The notes under the pieces are model-generated. The model was not told where the DNA came from. It ran no database searches and worked only from the letters and a program-made list of their open reading frames with translations. Source: Methyloceanibacter superfactus (GTDB lineage Bacteria; Pseudomonadota; Alphaproteobacteria; Rhizobiales; Methyloligellaceae). From it: a DNA stretch of 64,000 bases. Made by a program: the position numbers and the translations under genes. How positions within the stretch are numbered: position 1 is the stretch's first letter; every line of letters begins with the position of its first letter. Where the stretch lies: assembly GCF_001723305.1 (NCBI RefSeq), contig NZ_LPWF01000023.1, positions 46,001-110,000 of the forward strand, given 5' to 3'. This document shows, in pieces, positions 45,989 to 56,649 of the stretch.

Positions 45989-47479
45989 TCAGCGTATCGT
46001 GATCGAGACCGATTTCAGATCGGCATATTTGTGCAGAGCGTGCAGCGAGCGGTCGCGGCCGAAGCCAGACTGCTTGAAGCCGCCGAAGGGCATGGTGATG
46101 TCGCAGGCATCCCACCCGTTGATCCACACGAGGCCCGCCTTGATCTCGCGGGCGGCCCGGTGGGCCAAATTGATGTCGCGCGTCCACAGGCCGGCGGCGA
46201 GGCCATAGACCGTATCGTTGGCAAGGCGGAGGGCCTCGTCCGGCTCCTTGAATCGGCTTACGGCGAGGAACGGTCCGAAGACCTCCTCCCGCGCCAGTTG
46301 CGCATCGGGCGCCACGGCGTCGAACACCGTCGGCTCGATGAAGAAGCCGCCGCTATCGACCCGAACGCGGTTACCGCCGAGACGCAAGGCGGCGCCGTCT
46401 CGAGCGGCATCCTCGATATAGCTCAAGGCCGTCTGCATCTGCTCTGCGGACACCATGGCGCCGAATTTGGTCGCCGGCTCCAGCGGGTCGCCGGGCACGA
46501 TCCGCTTTGCAATCATGAGGAGCTTGTCGAGGAAGGCATCGGCGATGTCTTCCTGCACCAGGAGCCGCGACGCAGCTGTGCAAACCTCACCCTGATTGAA
46601 GAAAATTCCCCAGGCCGCGTGGAACGCGGCTGCATTGAGGTCGGGGCAATCCGCGAACACGATCTGCGGCGATTTTCCGCCGAGTTCAAGGCTGACGCGC
46701 TTCAGGTTGCTCTGCCCTGAATATTGCATCAGCAGGCGGCCTACGGAGCCGGAGCCGGTAAACGCGATCATGTCGACGTCCATGTGGAGAGCTAGCGCCT
46801 TGCCCGCGGCGGCGCCGAATCCCGGCACGACATTGAGCACGCCCGGAGGAAGCCCGGCCTCCAACGCCAACTGACCGAGCTTGAGCGCGGTCATCGGCGA
46901 CTGCTCGGCGGGCTTAAGCACCACCGAGTTGCCCATTGCCAGCGCCGGCGCAACCTTCCACATCGCCATATGCAGTGGGAAGTTCCAGGGCACGATGGCG
47001 CCGACCACGCCAAGCGGCTCTTCGACTGTGAATGAGAAACGGTCGCCGGTACCGGGCCCTACCTCGCCATAGATCTTGTCGAGCGCCTCGGCGTAGTAGC
47101 GAAGCGTGCGAATTGCGCCCGGCACATCGACGGACAACGCGTCGTTGATCGGCTTGCCGACATCGAGGCTCTCGAGTACCGCGAGGATCTCGGCATCGCG
47201 CTCCATGAGATCCGCAAGCGCGAAGAGGATGCGCTTCTTCTCGCGGTAATGGAGGTTGCGCCAGCGTCCGTCCTCGAAGGCCCGCCGCGCGGCGCTCACC
47301 GCGGCATCAATGTCGGCGGCATCGCATTCGGCGACCCGGTTGATCACGGTCCCGTTGCGCGGCGTAACGTTCTCGAAGCTGCGTCCCGTCGCGCTCGGCT
47401 GCAGCCGTCCATCGATCACCGCCTGGTGAGGCAGCTCGATGACGCTGGCAATCTGTTCGAAATGAGCGAGGGATGTCAT
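45989..47479 (-). CDS. puuC: Gamma-glutamyl-gamma-aminobutyraldehyde dehydrogenase
   Basis: The 496-residue aldehyde dehydrogenase belongs to the PuuC/AldA group: QAVIDGRLQPSATGRSFENVTPRNG, nucleotide loop AFTGSGSVGRLLM, Glu in LELGGKSPQIVF, Cys in NQGEVCTAASR. In the Puu pathway it oxidises gamma-glutamyl-gamma-aminobutyraldehyde. It lies 7 bp after puuA and 12 bp before gabD, so the pathway reading is supported by context. Confidence 0.92.
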   Translation of the reverse strand: MTSLAHFEQIASVIELPHQAVIDGRLQPSATGRSFENVTPRNGTVINRVAECDAADIDAAVSAARRAFEDGRWRNLHYREKKRILFALADLMERDAEILAVLESLDVGKPINDALSVDVPGAIRTLRYYAEALDKIYGEVGPGTGDRFSFTVEEPLGVVGAIVPWNFPLHMAMWKVAPALAMGNSVVLKPAEQSPMTALKLGQLALEAGLPPGVLNVVPGFGAAAGKALALHMDVDMIAFTGSGSVGRLLMQYSGQSNLKRVSLELGGKSPQIVFADCPDLNAAAFHAAWGIFFNQGEVCTAASRLLVQEDIADAFLDKLLMIAKRIVPGDPLEPATKFGAMVSAEQMQTALSYIEDAARDGAALRLGGNRVRVDSGGFFIEPTVFDAVAPDAQLAREEVFGPFLAVSRFKEPDEALRLANDTVYGLAAGLWTRDINLAHRAAREIKAGLVWINGWDACDITMPFGGFKQSGFGRDRSLHALHKYADLKSVSITIR

Positions 47480-47486
47480 TGATGCT

Positions 47487-48836
47487 TCACGCGCCTTGTG
47501 CGTACCAGAGATGGTCGAGGGGGGTCACGATACGCTCGAAATTGCTGCGTTCGACGTGCTTCAGGCGCGAGAAGGCATCCTGAAATGTCGGGCCGAATGC
47601 ACCGCGCACGATCTCGGAACTTCCAAAAAGGTCGAGTGCGTTGATCCAAGATGTAGGCAACGGCGGCGCCTCAACCGTTTCCGCATGACCTTCAACGGCT
47701 GGCCCCGGATCGAGTTCATGGGCGAACCCATGGCTCATGCCTGCAAGCATTGATGCGATCACGAGATAGGGGTTGGCGTCGGCTCCGGCAACCCGATGCT
47801 CGACGCGGGTCGACGCGCCGTTGCCGTGGGGCACGCGCAAGGCGACGGTGCGATTGTTGAAGCCCCATTGAGCGGCCATCGAAACATAGGACTTGGGCAC
47901 GTAGCGGCGATAGGCATTGGCCGACTGTGCCCAAACGGCCATGAAATCCGCCATCGTCTCGCACAACCCGCCAAGCGCATGCCGAAACAGCGGCGAAATG
48001 GGATCGCCGGCAAAAACGTTCTGTCCGGTCTCATCGAGGAGACAAAGATGGACATGCATCCCGGAGCCGGCCCAATCATGGTGCGGCTTCGCCATAAATG
48101 TCGCATCGAGCTGGTGTGCGTGCGCCGCGGCCTTCACCGCCCGCTTCAGAAGCAAGCCGTCGAGCGCAGCCGCCATCGCATCCGGACGGTGCTTCAGATT
48201 GATCTCGAACTGCCCGGGCCCGGATTCCTGAATGACAGCATCGACGGGAATCCCCTGCGCCTCGCAGACACGGAAGATGTCGTCGATAAGCGGCGACAGT
48301 GCATCCATGTCCTCGAACCCGAAGGTCAGGGGCCGCTCCGGATCGTCTGCGACGCCTTCGGGTGTCTCGAGCACGAACACGCCAGCAGCATTCCGCTTCG
48401 TGACGTAAAACTCGAGCTCCACGGCGACAACGGGCGTACGGCCCGCGCGCGCGAAGCGCTCGATCTGATTGGCAAGAACCGTACGGGGATCCAGCTCATC
48501 CCTGACGTCGGTCGCGACCACGGCCTGGCCGCGCTTGCCGTCGCCCACCGGGATCGGCGACAAGGTCCCGCTCAGCAAATGGCAGCACGCATCCGGGTCG
48601 CCGGTTTCCCACAGCCTTCCGGTCTCTTCGACGCTGTTGCCGAACGGGTCCATAATGAAGACCGAGCTTGGCATCATGAGGCCGCGCTTGGCGACGCCCA
48701 GCAGGTCCGGGCGGCGGATGCGCTTGCCCCGCGCGATGCCGTTCATGTCGAACATGAAGGCATCGATCCATTGCACTTGCGGATTGGCGTCTAGGAACGC
48801 TTGCGCCTCGTCAACGCTGAGCCGTGCGTCGGTCAT
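47487..48836 (-). CDS. puuA: Gamma-glutamylputrescine synthetase (glutamine synthetase family)
   Basis: The 449-residue protein has the glutamine-synthetase fold with PuuA-type landmarks: VQWIDAFMFDMNGIARGKRI, the metal-binding ESGPGQFEINLKH, MAKPHHDWAGSGMHVHL and NRTVALRVPHGN. It links glutamate to putrescine using ATP, the first step of the glutamylated pathway. The ATG overlaps the puuD stop (ATGA). Confidence 0.93.
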   Translation of the reverse strand: MTDARLSVDEAQAFLDANPQVQWIDAFMFDMNGIARGKRIRRPDLLGVAKRGLMMPSSVFIMDPFGNSVEETGRLWETGDPDACCHLLSGTLSPIPVGDGKRGQAVVATDVRDELDPRTVLANQIERFARAGRTPVVAVELEFYVTKRNAAGVFVLETPEGVADDPERPLTFGFEDMDALSPLIDDIFRVCEAQGIPVDAVIQESGPGQFEINLKHRPDAMAAALDGLLLKRAVKAAAHAHQLDATFMAKPHHDWAGSGMHVHLCLLDETGQNVFAGDPISPLFRHALGGLCETMADFMAVWAQSANAYRRYVPKSYVSMAAQWGFNNRTVALRVPHGNGASTRVEHRVAGADANPYLVIASMLAGMSHGFAHELDPGPAVEGHAETVEAPPLPTSWINALDLFGSSEIVRGAFGPTFQDAFSRLKHVERSNFERIVTPLDHLWYAQGA

Positions 48837-49570
48837 GACGGTATGCGCCTCGCCGCGGCTCCGAAGCGCTGAAACAGGGCCACGGAAACATCATTGGACT
48901 TCGGCGCCCATTCGGGGTGCCACTGCACACCCAGACAGAACACCTCATCGTCAGGCCCCCGCACGGCTTCGATGAGTTGGTTTTCAGCAAATGCCTCCGC
49001 CTGCAGATCGGAAGCGAGGCGTTTGATTCCCTGCCCATGCAGCGAGTTGACCATGATCTCGTCGCGGCCGAGCCAATCGCGGAGTTTGCCGCGGAGAGAC
49101 ACGGGATGCACGGGACAGTATCTCTCATCGACCGGAAGGTTGGGCCGCTCGCGGTGATCACTTTGTCCGGTCACGTCATGCACCGCCTGATGCAGACTTC
49201 CCCCAAGAGCGACGTTCAGCTCCTGAAAGCCACGGCAGATCGCGAATAGAGGCTTTTTGTGCTCCACAGCGGCCCGGATCAGCGGGAGCGTAAGCGCATC
49301 GCGAAAGGGGTCCAGCGCCTCTGGCTTTACCGGAGGCTCGTCGCTGTAGTGGCTCGGCTCGACATTCGAGGGACTGCCCGACAACAGGATCGCATCGGCG
49401 ACATCGAGCAGCGAGGCAATATCCGCCAGACCCGGTCCGACCGGGACCAGCAAAGGCTGGCACTCGGCGACGTCGGCGACCGCCGTGGCGTATTGGCGGC
49501 CCACCGCGTCAAACGTGTAACCGCCAATGCTCTTGGTGCAACACGGAATGATGACGACCGGACGGGTCAT
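48833..49570 (-). CDS. puuD: Gamma-glutamyl-GABA hydrolase
   Basis: The 245-residue class I glutamine-amidotransferase-like hydrolase (peptidase C26) frees GABA and glutamate. The nucleophile Cys is in PLFAICRGFQELNVALGG, and the catalytic His-Glu in GVQWHPEW. VIIPCCTKSIGG is the family N-terminus. It overlaps both neighbours by 4 bp, tying it to spuC and puuA translation. Confidence 0.93.
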   Translation of the reverse strand: MTRPVVIIPCCTKSIGGYTFDAVGRQYATAVADVAECQPLLVPVGPGLADIASLLDVADAILLSGSPSNVEPSHYSDEPPVKPEALDPFRDALTLPLIRAAVEHKKPLFAICRGFQELNVALGGSLHQAVHDVTGQSDHRERPNLPVDERYCPVHPVSLRGKLRDWLGRDEIMVNSLHGQGIKRLASDLQAEAFAENQLIEAVRGPDDEVFCLGVQWHPEWAPKSNDVSVALFQRFGAAARRIPS

Positions 49571-50946
49571 GCGGCGATCTCTCCCGCCACATCCGAAAGC
49601 GTGAGATCGAGCGCGCGGCCGATCGCGGCTTCCGCCTCGTCGAACTGCTCTTGCGTCCAAATCAGCGGCGGCGAGGTGACCATGGTGTCGAACACCGCGC
49701 GCATGATGAAGCCTTCGCGGAAGAAGTGGTCGCGGCAGATGAGCCCGACTCGACCCGGATCGGCGAAACGGCGGCGCGTGCGCTTGTCGGCGACGAGCTC
49801 GATGGCGCCGAGCAGTCCGATCGAACGGACTTCGCCGACGAGGGGATGGTCCTTGAATTTTGCAAGAACCTTGGCAAGTGCAGGTCCGGTGAATTCATTC
49901 ACCGCGGGACGAGCCTCTCCTCTTCCATGATCTCGAGATTCTTGAGGGCCACGGCGCAGGCGACCGGATGGCCCGAGAAGGTGTAGCCATGATGGAAGTC
50001 GTCTTCATGCGCGAGCAGCGCAGCAACAATCTTGTCGTCGACGAGCACGCCCGAGAGCGGGATGTAGCCCGAGGTCACCGCCTTGGCGAAGGTGATGAGA
50101 TTAGGCCTGATGCGGTAATGCTGTGAAGCGAACCACGTGCCGATCCGGCCGAAGCCGGTGATGACTTCGTCGGCGAGCAGCAGAATCCCATACTTATCGA
50201 TGATGCGCTGGACTTCGGGCCAATAGGTCTCCGGCGGAATCTTGACCCCTCCGGCGCCTTGCACCGGCTCGGCGGCGAACGCCGCCACATTCTCAGGTCC
50301 CACCGCGAGGATCTCGTCCTCGAGCGCGCGCGCGGCGCGAAGGCCGAAATCGGCGAGCGACTCGCCGTCCTTCCCTTCCCCATACCAATAAGGATCCATG
50401 ATGTGGCGAAAGCGCTCATACAGCGGATAGCTGTGCGCATGCATATGGGCCATGCCGCTCATCGAAGCGGCGCGATCGTCGAGCGTGATAGGCGCTTTTG
50501 CGCGAGATGATGATGCGCCGCTTGGGTTCACCCTTCAAAACCCAATAGTGTCGGATCAAGCGGATGGCTGTGTCGTTCGATTCCGAGCCAGACGAGCCGA
50601 AGAACACCTGATTGAGATTATCGGGAGCGAGCTCGGCGAGCTTGCGCGCCAAGGCGACGACGGGCGGATGCGTGGTGCGGAAGAAGGTGTTGTAGAACGG
50701 CAGCTCCATCATTTGCGCGTAGGCAGCCTCGGCCAGCTCGCGGCGGCTATGGCCTATATTCGCAGTCCACAAGCCGGCCATGCCGTCGAGAATGCGATTG
50801 CCCTCGCTGTCCCAGACATAGGGCCCGTCGCCGCGAACGATGACCCGCGCGCCGCCTGCCCGAAGCGACGTGTGATCCGAGAAGGGATGCAGATGATGGA
50901 GAGCGTCGAGCTCTCTTAGTTGCGTCGTCTGATATTGATTGGTCAC
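49567..50946 (-). CDS. spuC: Putrescine:pyruvate aminotransferase, SpuC-like (two frame breaks)
   Basis: Restored length is about 460 residues. Class III PLP aminotransferase with ALHHLHPFSDHTSL, DGMAGLWTANIGHSR and YNTFFRTTHPP near the start, PLP Lys in ITFAKAVTSGYIPLSG and Asp in LLLADEVITGFGRIG. These match polyamine aminotransferases such as SpuC. The frame changes near 50481 (SRKSAYHGSTIAAASMSGM after repair) and near 49906 (before NEFTGPALAKVLAKF). GTG 50946 has GGAGG 8 bp upstream. It could deaminate putrescine or the GABA made by PuuD. First gene of the cluster. Confidence 0.9.
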
Positions 50947-51266
50947 CGATAAACCTCCAGCAGAACGTGACCCGAGGGCCGACATCGAGTTAGCGCTGGG
51001 AGCTTACGGGCGGGGTATAGCCAATGCGGGCGCAGAGCTGCAGCAGCCGCGCCTTGCGGTTCAGTCCGCTCAGAATCAGATCGCTTTCAGAGGCAAACCT
51101 GCGGTGCGGCTTCAGGCATGACCCAAGCGACCGTCGGGTTGTGGCGGCGAACGGCCTTGAACCGGGCACGCGACTCCTCCGCTGCCTAAGACCCGCCGGG
51201 TCATCCTTGACAGGAGCCTTTGAGCGGGTATGGCTAGGTCGAAAGCTTATTGGCTACGGTGTAGAA
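50947..51266. other. Intergenic region between spuC and a TetR gene
   Basis: These 320 bp separate two divergent starts and hold no gene I can support. A sigma-70-type promoter for the TetR gene is described at 51207. Promoter and operator for the minus-strand putrescine cluster should also lie here, but I see no clear palindrome. Confidence 0.6.
51207..51234 (+). promoter_or_regulatory. Sigma-70-type promoter of the TetR gene
   Basis: TTGACA at 51207-51212 and TATGGC at 51229-51234 are 16 bp apart. Transcription would begin about 25 bp before the TTG start codon at 51267. Confidence 0.5.
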
Positions 51267-52031
<765 letters not shown>

Positions 52032-52249
52032 CCAATTCGATGGGCCATGAATGGCCAAAACCCCTCAAGCAGCGCCGTCCTATTGCGTACACGGCGGGCC
52101 GCGAAGGGGGGGAACCTATAGCAGGTTCGAAGAAGAAGTGAAGCGCGACATCAGGGGCTCGCGAGCGCCCTGCGCGCTTGCCCCTATATGGGGATTTCCC
52201 TTGAGTTTGTAAAGCCTAAGCGCGCCCATGAGGCACACCCTGTGCGGCG

Positions 52250-53047
52250 TCAGGAGCGATCCTGGGCGATTTTCCCCGGATTGCGGCTGCCGTCGCCCAA
52301 AAGCTTTGGCCCATGCAGCGCCACGCGCACCCGCTCCGGCCAGCCGAGCCAGGCCTGGGTCCTGGGCCCGCGGATTCGGTAACCGCCCTCAGCGGTACGC
52401 TCGAATAGCCACCGCCGGGCCGCGAAGCGGTCACGCACCCAATATGGGAAGGCCGTGCCGAGCGCGGCGCCGAGCACCACGTCGGTGAAGTAATGGGCGC
52501 CGATCAGGACGCGGCTGGCCGCGATCCACGCTGCGGCCGTGTAGAGCATCACGCGTCCGCGCGGCCACAGAATGGCGATCACCGCGGCGAAGGCGAAGAT
52601 GGTGGTGGCGTGGCCCGATGGCGTCGAGGCGTAGTCCGGGTCGAAGGCGAAGAGCTGAAACTCGAACTGGCTCACCGTCTCGAACAGCTTGGGGCGGGCT
52701 CTGCCGAGAATGCTTTTCAGAAGATTGGCGATCAGGCCCGCGCCGCCGACACTGACGAACACGAAGCCGATCGTGCTGGCGATCAGTCCATACGCCGCCC
52801 CGTTTCGGAATCCCGCGTGATTGCGCCGCAGAACAATGGCGAGCGCGATGGCCGCCCCGGTGGGAATCAGGATCCAGTTCGACCGGCCGATATGGGTGAT
52901 GGTACGGAAGAATTCGCGGACCTCGGGCGGCAGCGCCCGCGCCCGCTCCAGCAGGAACGGGTCGATCACGAGGACCCCGACGGCGACAAGCGACAGCGCC
53001 AGGACCACCTGCTCGATTACCGTGAGGTCTTTAAGGCGCAAGGTCAT
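52250..53047 (-). CDS. PAP2-family lipid phosphatase
   Basis: The 265-residue membrane protein has all three PAP2 motifs: KSILGRARP, TPSGHATT and SRVLIGAHYFTDV, with about six helices. It could dephosphorylate undecaprenyl diphosphate, phosphatidylglycerol phosphate or a lipid-A phosphate. ATG 53047 preferred. It lies beside a LAB_N protein, a GT2 and a GT39 enzyme, so a lipid-A or lipid-carrier role is likely. The 218 bp between it and the tRNA gene show nothing certain. Confidence 0.9.
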   Translation of the reverse strand: MTLRLKDLTVIEQVVLALSLVAVGVLVIDPFLLERARALPPEVREFFRTITHIGRSNWILIPTGAAIALAIVLRRNHAGFRNGAAYGLIASTIGFVFVSVGGAGLIANLLKSILGRARPKLFETVSQFEFQLFAFDPDYASTPSGHATTIFAFAAVIAILWPRGRVMLYTAAAWIAASRVLIGAHYFTDVVLGAALGTAFPYWVRDRFAARRWLFERTAEGGYRIRGPRTQAWLGWPERVRVALHGPKLLGDGSRNPGKIAQDRS

Positions 53048-53095
53048 GTATCCCGCCAAGAGGCGTCCGAGGGAAGGCCGAACCGGATCGCCCGC

Positions 53096-53421
53096 TTAGG
53101 CGACCTTGGCCGTGCCCGGCACCCGCTTTCCAAGCCAGATGAAGTAGATATTGCGCGAGTAAATCACGAGCCGGTGGCCTGGCCAAGGATGAAGACCGGA
53201 TCGAGCCGGTAGATGGCATAGGCGAGCAGAAGCACGCCGCCGGCGAAGCTGAAATACCAAAATGTCTCCGGAATGATACTGGCGCGCGCCCGCTCCGTGG
53301 CGATCCACTGCAAGAGAAACCGCGCGGAAAACATGAGCTGCGCGACGAGACCGATCCCGAGCCAAACCAGCTCGACGGTCGGCGTCGTCTGCCACCACTG
53401 AACAAGACCTCCCCCAGACAT
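53096..53421 (-). CDS. LAB_N (lipid A biosynthesis N-terminal) domain membrane protein (one frame break)
   Basis: Restored length is about 108 residues with three helices: VELVWLGIGLVAQLMFSARFLLQWIATE, ETFWYFSFAGGVLLLAYAIYRLDPVFILGQ and a third (LVIYSRNIYFIWLGKR) in the next frame. The break is near 53170. QLMFSARFLLQW and FWYFS are hallmarks of the LAB_N domain found at the N-terminus of some LpxB proteins and as separate genes beside GT2/GT39 systems, where it may act as a flippase or partner. Confidence 0.85.
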
Positions 53422-53447
53422 TGCGGTTCATCCCCTCTGACTAATGA

Positions 53448-54236
53448 CTATGCTCGAATTTCATGTGCTGCGGCATCCGCGCTCGATCGGGCCGGTGCAG
53501 CCGGCGCGGTCCCGATCCCCGGCGCGTCCTCCGCCACCGGTGGAATATGCGTCCGCTTGCGCAACCAGCTCACGCCGACCAGGTCGTAGAGCCCGATCAA
53601 CGCCCGGCCGAGATTGGTGTATTTCGACGCGCCGCGCAGGCGCGGGCGGTCGTTCACCGGCTCGTAGACGGCTTCATGGCCGTAGGTGATGAAGAAGGCC
53701 GGCAGGTAGCGGTGCATGCTGGTGAAGTAGGGAAGCGCCAGATAGGCGTCCCGGTGATAGAGCTTGATCCCGCAGCCGGTGTCCGGACAGCCATCGGCCA
53801 GCACCGCGTCCCGCAGCCAATTGGCGAAGCGCGAGGCGAATTTCTTCGATCCGGTATCCTTGCGGGCTGCCCGCACGCCCCCGACCAGCGCCGGCTGCTG
53901 CCCCACCGCGCCGAGACGGCCATAGAGCCGCATGATGTCCTGGGGATCGTTCTGGCCGTCGCCGTCCATCGTGGCGATGGACGGGAAGCGGGCGGCCAGG
54001 ACCCCGGTCCGCAACGCCGCGCTTTGCCCCGCCCGCTGCCCATGTCTGACATAGCGCAGCGCCGGATAGGTGGAAAACAGGGCCTTGATCTCGGCCCCGG
54101 TCCCGTCGTCGCTGGCGTCGTCGACCGCAATCACCTCGCCCAGCACCGAATCCGGCACGGCCGCGAAGGTCTCGGCGATCAGATTGCCGATATTGCCTTC
54201 CTCATTAAAGGCCGGAATGACAACGGAAAGGCGCAT
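53448..54236 (-). CDS. Family 2 glycosyltransferase, polyprenyl-phosphate sugar synthase type
   Basis: The 262-residue GT-A enzyme starts MRLSVVIPAFNEEGNIGNLI, has the metal-binding DGDGQNDP and the acceptor region SKYTNLGRALIGLYDLVGVSWL with PRLRGASKY. This is the dolichol-phosphate-mannose-synthase/ArnC/RgtE group, which charges undecaprenyl phosphate with a sugar. No C-terminal membrane pair is present; the C-terminus is Pro/Ala rich. It is divergent from the GT39 gene that would use its product. Confidence 0.9.
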   Translation of the reverse strand: MRLSVVIPAFNEEGNIGNLIAETFAAVPDSVLGEVIAVDDASDDGTGAEIKALFSTYPALRYVRHGQRAGQSAALRTGVLAARFPSIATMDGDGQNDPQDIMRLYGRLGAVGQQPALVGGVRAARKDTGSKKFASRFANWLRDAVLADGCPDTGCGIKLYHRDAYLALPYFTSMHRYLPAFFITYGHEAVYEPVNDRPRLRGASKYTNLGRALIGLYDLVGVSWLRKRTHIPPVAEDAPGIGTAPAAPARSSADAAAHEIRA

Positions 54237-54403
54237 TGGACCCCCTGGGGACACTCGCTATGCTCTTTGGGGGCCGAGACTTAGGCCCAATTTTGACGCG
54301 CCGCCAAAAAATGAAAACCAGGTGACACGACTATGACAAACAAGCGTGTCAATTGGGCGCCGCGAGGAGCCCACGGGGGTGGCATTCGTGGGAGCATCGA
54401 GCC

Positions 54404-55920
54404 TTGTCCAGCCAGATTTCGTCTGCATCCCGGCAGCCTAGCATGCTGGGGGGGAGCCCGCCCTCCACTATCTCGGACAATGGCTACATCCTCCGCCTGA
54501 TCCTCTGCCTGGGGGCACTTCTAGCCCTGCGCCTGGCGGCCGTCCACGCCTCGGCCGTCGATTTCGTCATGGACGAAGCGCAGTACTGGACCTGGTCGCG
54601 CGACCTCGCCTTCGGCTATTTCTCGAAGCCCCCGCTGATCGCCTGGATCATCCGCGGCGCCGGCGAGCTCTGCGGGCAGTCCGAAGCGTGCATCCGCTCC
54701 GCCTCCCCCGTGCTCTACACCCTCGCTTCGGTGATGCTCTTCGCCAGTGCCCGCGCCCTGTTCGATGCCCGTATCGGCTTCTGGTCAGCCATCGTCTTCG
54801 CCACCCTGCCCGGCGTGTCCTACTCCTCGCAGCTCATCACCACCGACGTGCCCCTGATCCTGCTGTGGACCGTCATGCTCTATTTCTGGGTGATGTTGGT
54901 GAAGCGGCAGAGCATGGGCTGGGCCATTCTGCTCGGGGTCGCCATCGGCATCGGCCTACTCGCCAAGCAGGCGATGATTTACGCCGCCCTATGCATGGCC
55001 TGCCACGCCGCCGTGTCGCGCGATGCACGCGACGCGCTGAAAGGCAGCCGCGGCATCGTGGCGGCCGTCATCGCGCTTGCGCTATTCTCGCCGAACATCG
55101 TGTGGAATGCGCAGAACGACTTCCCCACGGCGAAGCACACCGGCGCCAATATCAGCTGGCAATATCCCTACGTTCACCCTCTGGCCCTACTCGAATATGT
55201 CGGCGCTCAGTTCGGCGTGTTCGGTCCCATCCTGCTCGTCGTGCTGATCCGCGGGGCATGGCGCGAGATCCGCGAGCCGCGCGACGAGAACAAGATCCTG
55301 CTGCTCGCCTTCTCGCTGCCGGTTCTGGTTCTGCTGCTGTTGCAAGCCTTACTCTCGCGCGCGCACGGCAACTGGTCCGCCACCGCCTATCCGGCGGCCA
55401 CGATCTTCGTCACCGCGGTCATGCTGCAGATGAACCGGCAGGTCTTATTCAGGATCTCTCTCGCCCTGCATCTCGCGGTCGCGGTGATCTTCGCCGCCGT
55501 GCCCGCCTTCGCCCGGCAATGGCCCATGTTCGAGCAGCTGCAATTCCTGCGAAGCGCGCTCGGCTGGCAAGACGTCGCCGGCGTGGTTCGCGCCAAGCTG
55601 GCGGCAGAGCCTTATGGCGCCGTCCTCGTGCGGACGCGGGATATGGCGGCGGAGATGCTCTACTACCTCCGCGACTCCGACGTCCCGCTCGTGATCTGGG
55701 CGCCGGGACCCGAACCGCACGACCACTACCAGATGACACGTCCCCTCACGGCCGCCACCCCGGAGCCGATCTTGTTCGTCTCGCTGCGGCCGTGCCCGAC
55801 GACGATCCTCGACGCTTTCGACACGTCCGAATCTCTTGGGGTCGAGCGCGTGGACCTCGTCAAGGCGCAGGCGCGCGACGCTATTTCTGCAAGCTGTCCG
55901 GATACAAGGGCGCCAGGTGA
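54404..55920 (+). CDS. Family 39 glycosyltransferase, ArnT/RgtA-like (probable frame break at 3' end)
   Basis: The integral membrane enzyme of about 505 residues has roughly 10-12 helices and the GT39 catalytic motif MDEAQYWTWSRD in the first periplasmic loop, then YFSKPPLIAWIIR. It transfers a sugar from a polyprenyl phosphate to lipid A, core or protein. The C-terminus appears shifted near 55882: after VDLVKAQ the other frame gives YFCKLSGYKGAR and a stop at 55920, whereas the uncorrected frame runs to 55966 with an atypical tail. Start uncertain: TTG 54404 with GGAG upstream, or ATG 54443. Confidence 0.85.
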
Positions 55921-55962
55921 TCCGGCGCGAAGTGATCGGCGCGAAGTGATCGGCGCCCTGAT

Positions 55963-56520
55963 CTAGTGGTGCGCGTCACCGCCGTCCGCCCCGGCAGCAG
56001 CGCTGGCCTGCACCGGCAGGACAATCTCGACCGGGCCGGCCTTGGCGAACTCGAGCGTTATCGCCAGCTCGCCGCCAGCGGCCAGCGCCTCGTCGAGCCC
56101 CATGACCATCACATGCATTCCACCGGGCGACAGCTTGAGGGTCCCGCCCACGGGGATCGGCAGACCGCCTTCGACCGGGCGCATCTGCATCACGCCATCC
56201 GCGGTCATCGTCGTTTGATGCAGCTCGACCGACTTCGCGTTTGCTGTCCGCGCCGCCATCAACGTGTCATCCACGTCGCCTTTGTTCGTGACGGTGAAGT
56301 AGGCCGCCGTGGCGCGGCCCTCCCCGATGGTCGGCCGCACCCAACCGTCAGAGACGGCGATCTTTTCAGGCTCCGCGGCCCAAACCGTCAAGGCGACGAA
56401 GAGGAGAGCAGCCACGGTCAGCACGACGGCCACGCAAATCTCGAACAGGCGTAGCCTGGATAGCCGAGCCCTGGCCTCCTCCGAATAGACTGTTCTCACC
56501 GCATCAATCCCTGGCCGCAA
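55963..56520 (-). CDS. PCu(A)C-type periplasmic copper chaperone
   Basis: The 185-residue protein has an N-terminal hydrophobic signal/anchor (about 24-47) and the copper site H-x10-M ... H-x-M, visible in SVELHQTTM, VMQMRPVEGGLPIP and GGMHVMVMG. These chaperones deliver Cu(I) to the CuA centre of cytochrome oxidase. The long charged segment before the hydrophobic stretch is unusual, so the true start may be the GTG at 56499. The C-terminus is His rich (DGGDAHH), possibly extra copper binding. Confidence 0.9.
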   Translation of the reverse strand: MRPGIDAVRTVYSEEARARLSRLRLFEICVAVVLTVAALLFVALTVWAAEPEKIAVSDGWVRPTIGEGRATAAYFTVTNKGDVDDTLMAARTANAKSVELHQTTMTADGVMQMRPVEGGLPIPVGGTLKLSPGGMHVMVMGLDEALAAGGELAITLEFAKAGPVEIVLPVQASAAAGADGGDAHH

Positions 56521-56649
56521 AACCTTCCCTCCTATTTATGACGCGCCATGGTTGGCGTCTTGCGCCCTGGTGTCGCGTGCGGCGTCGGGTCGCCGCCCAC
56601 CGGGGGTCCTCCGGATTCCGCAGTATAATGGACGGCTTCGGGCCGAATT

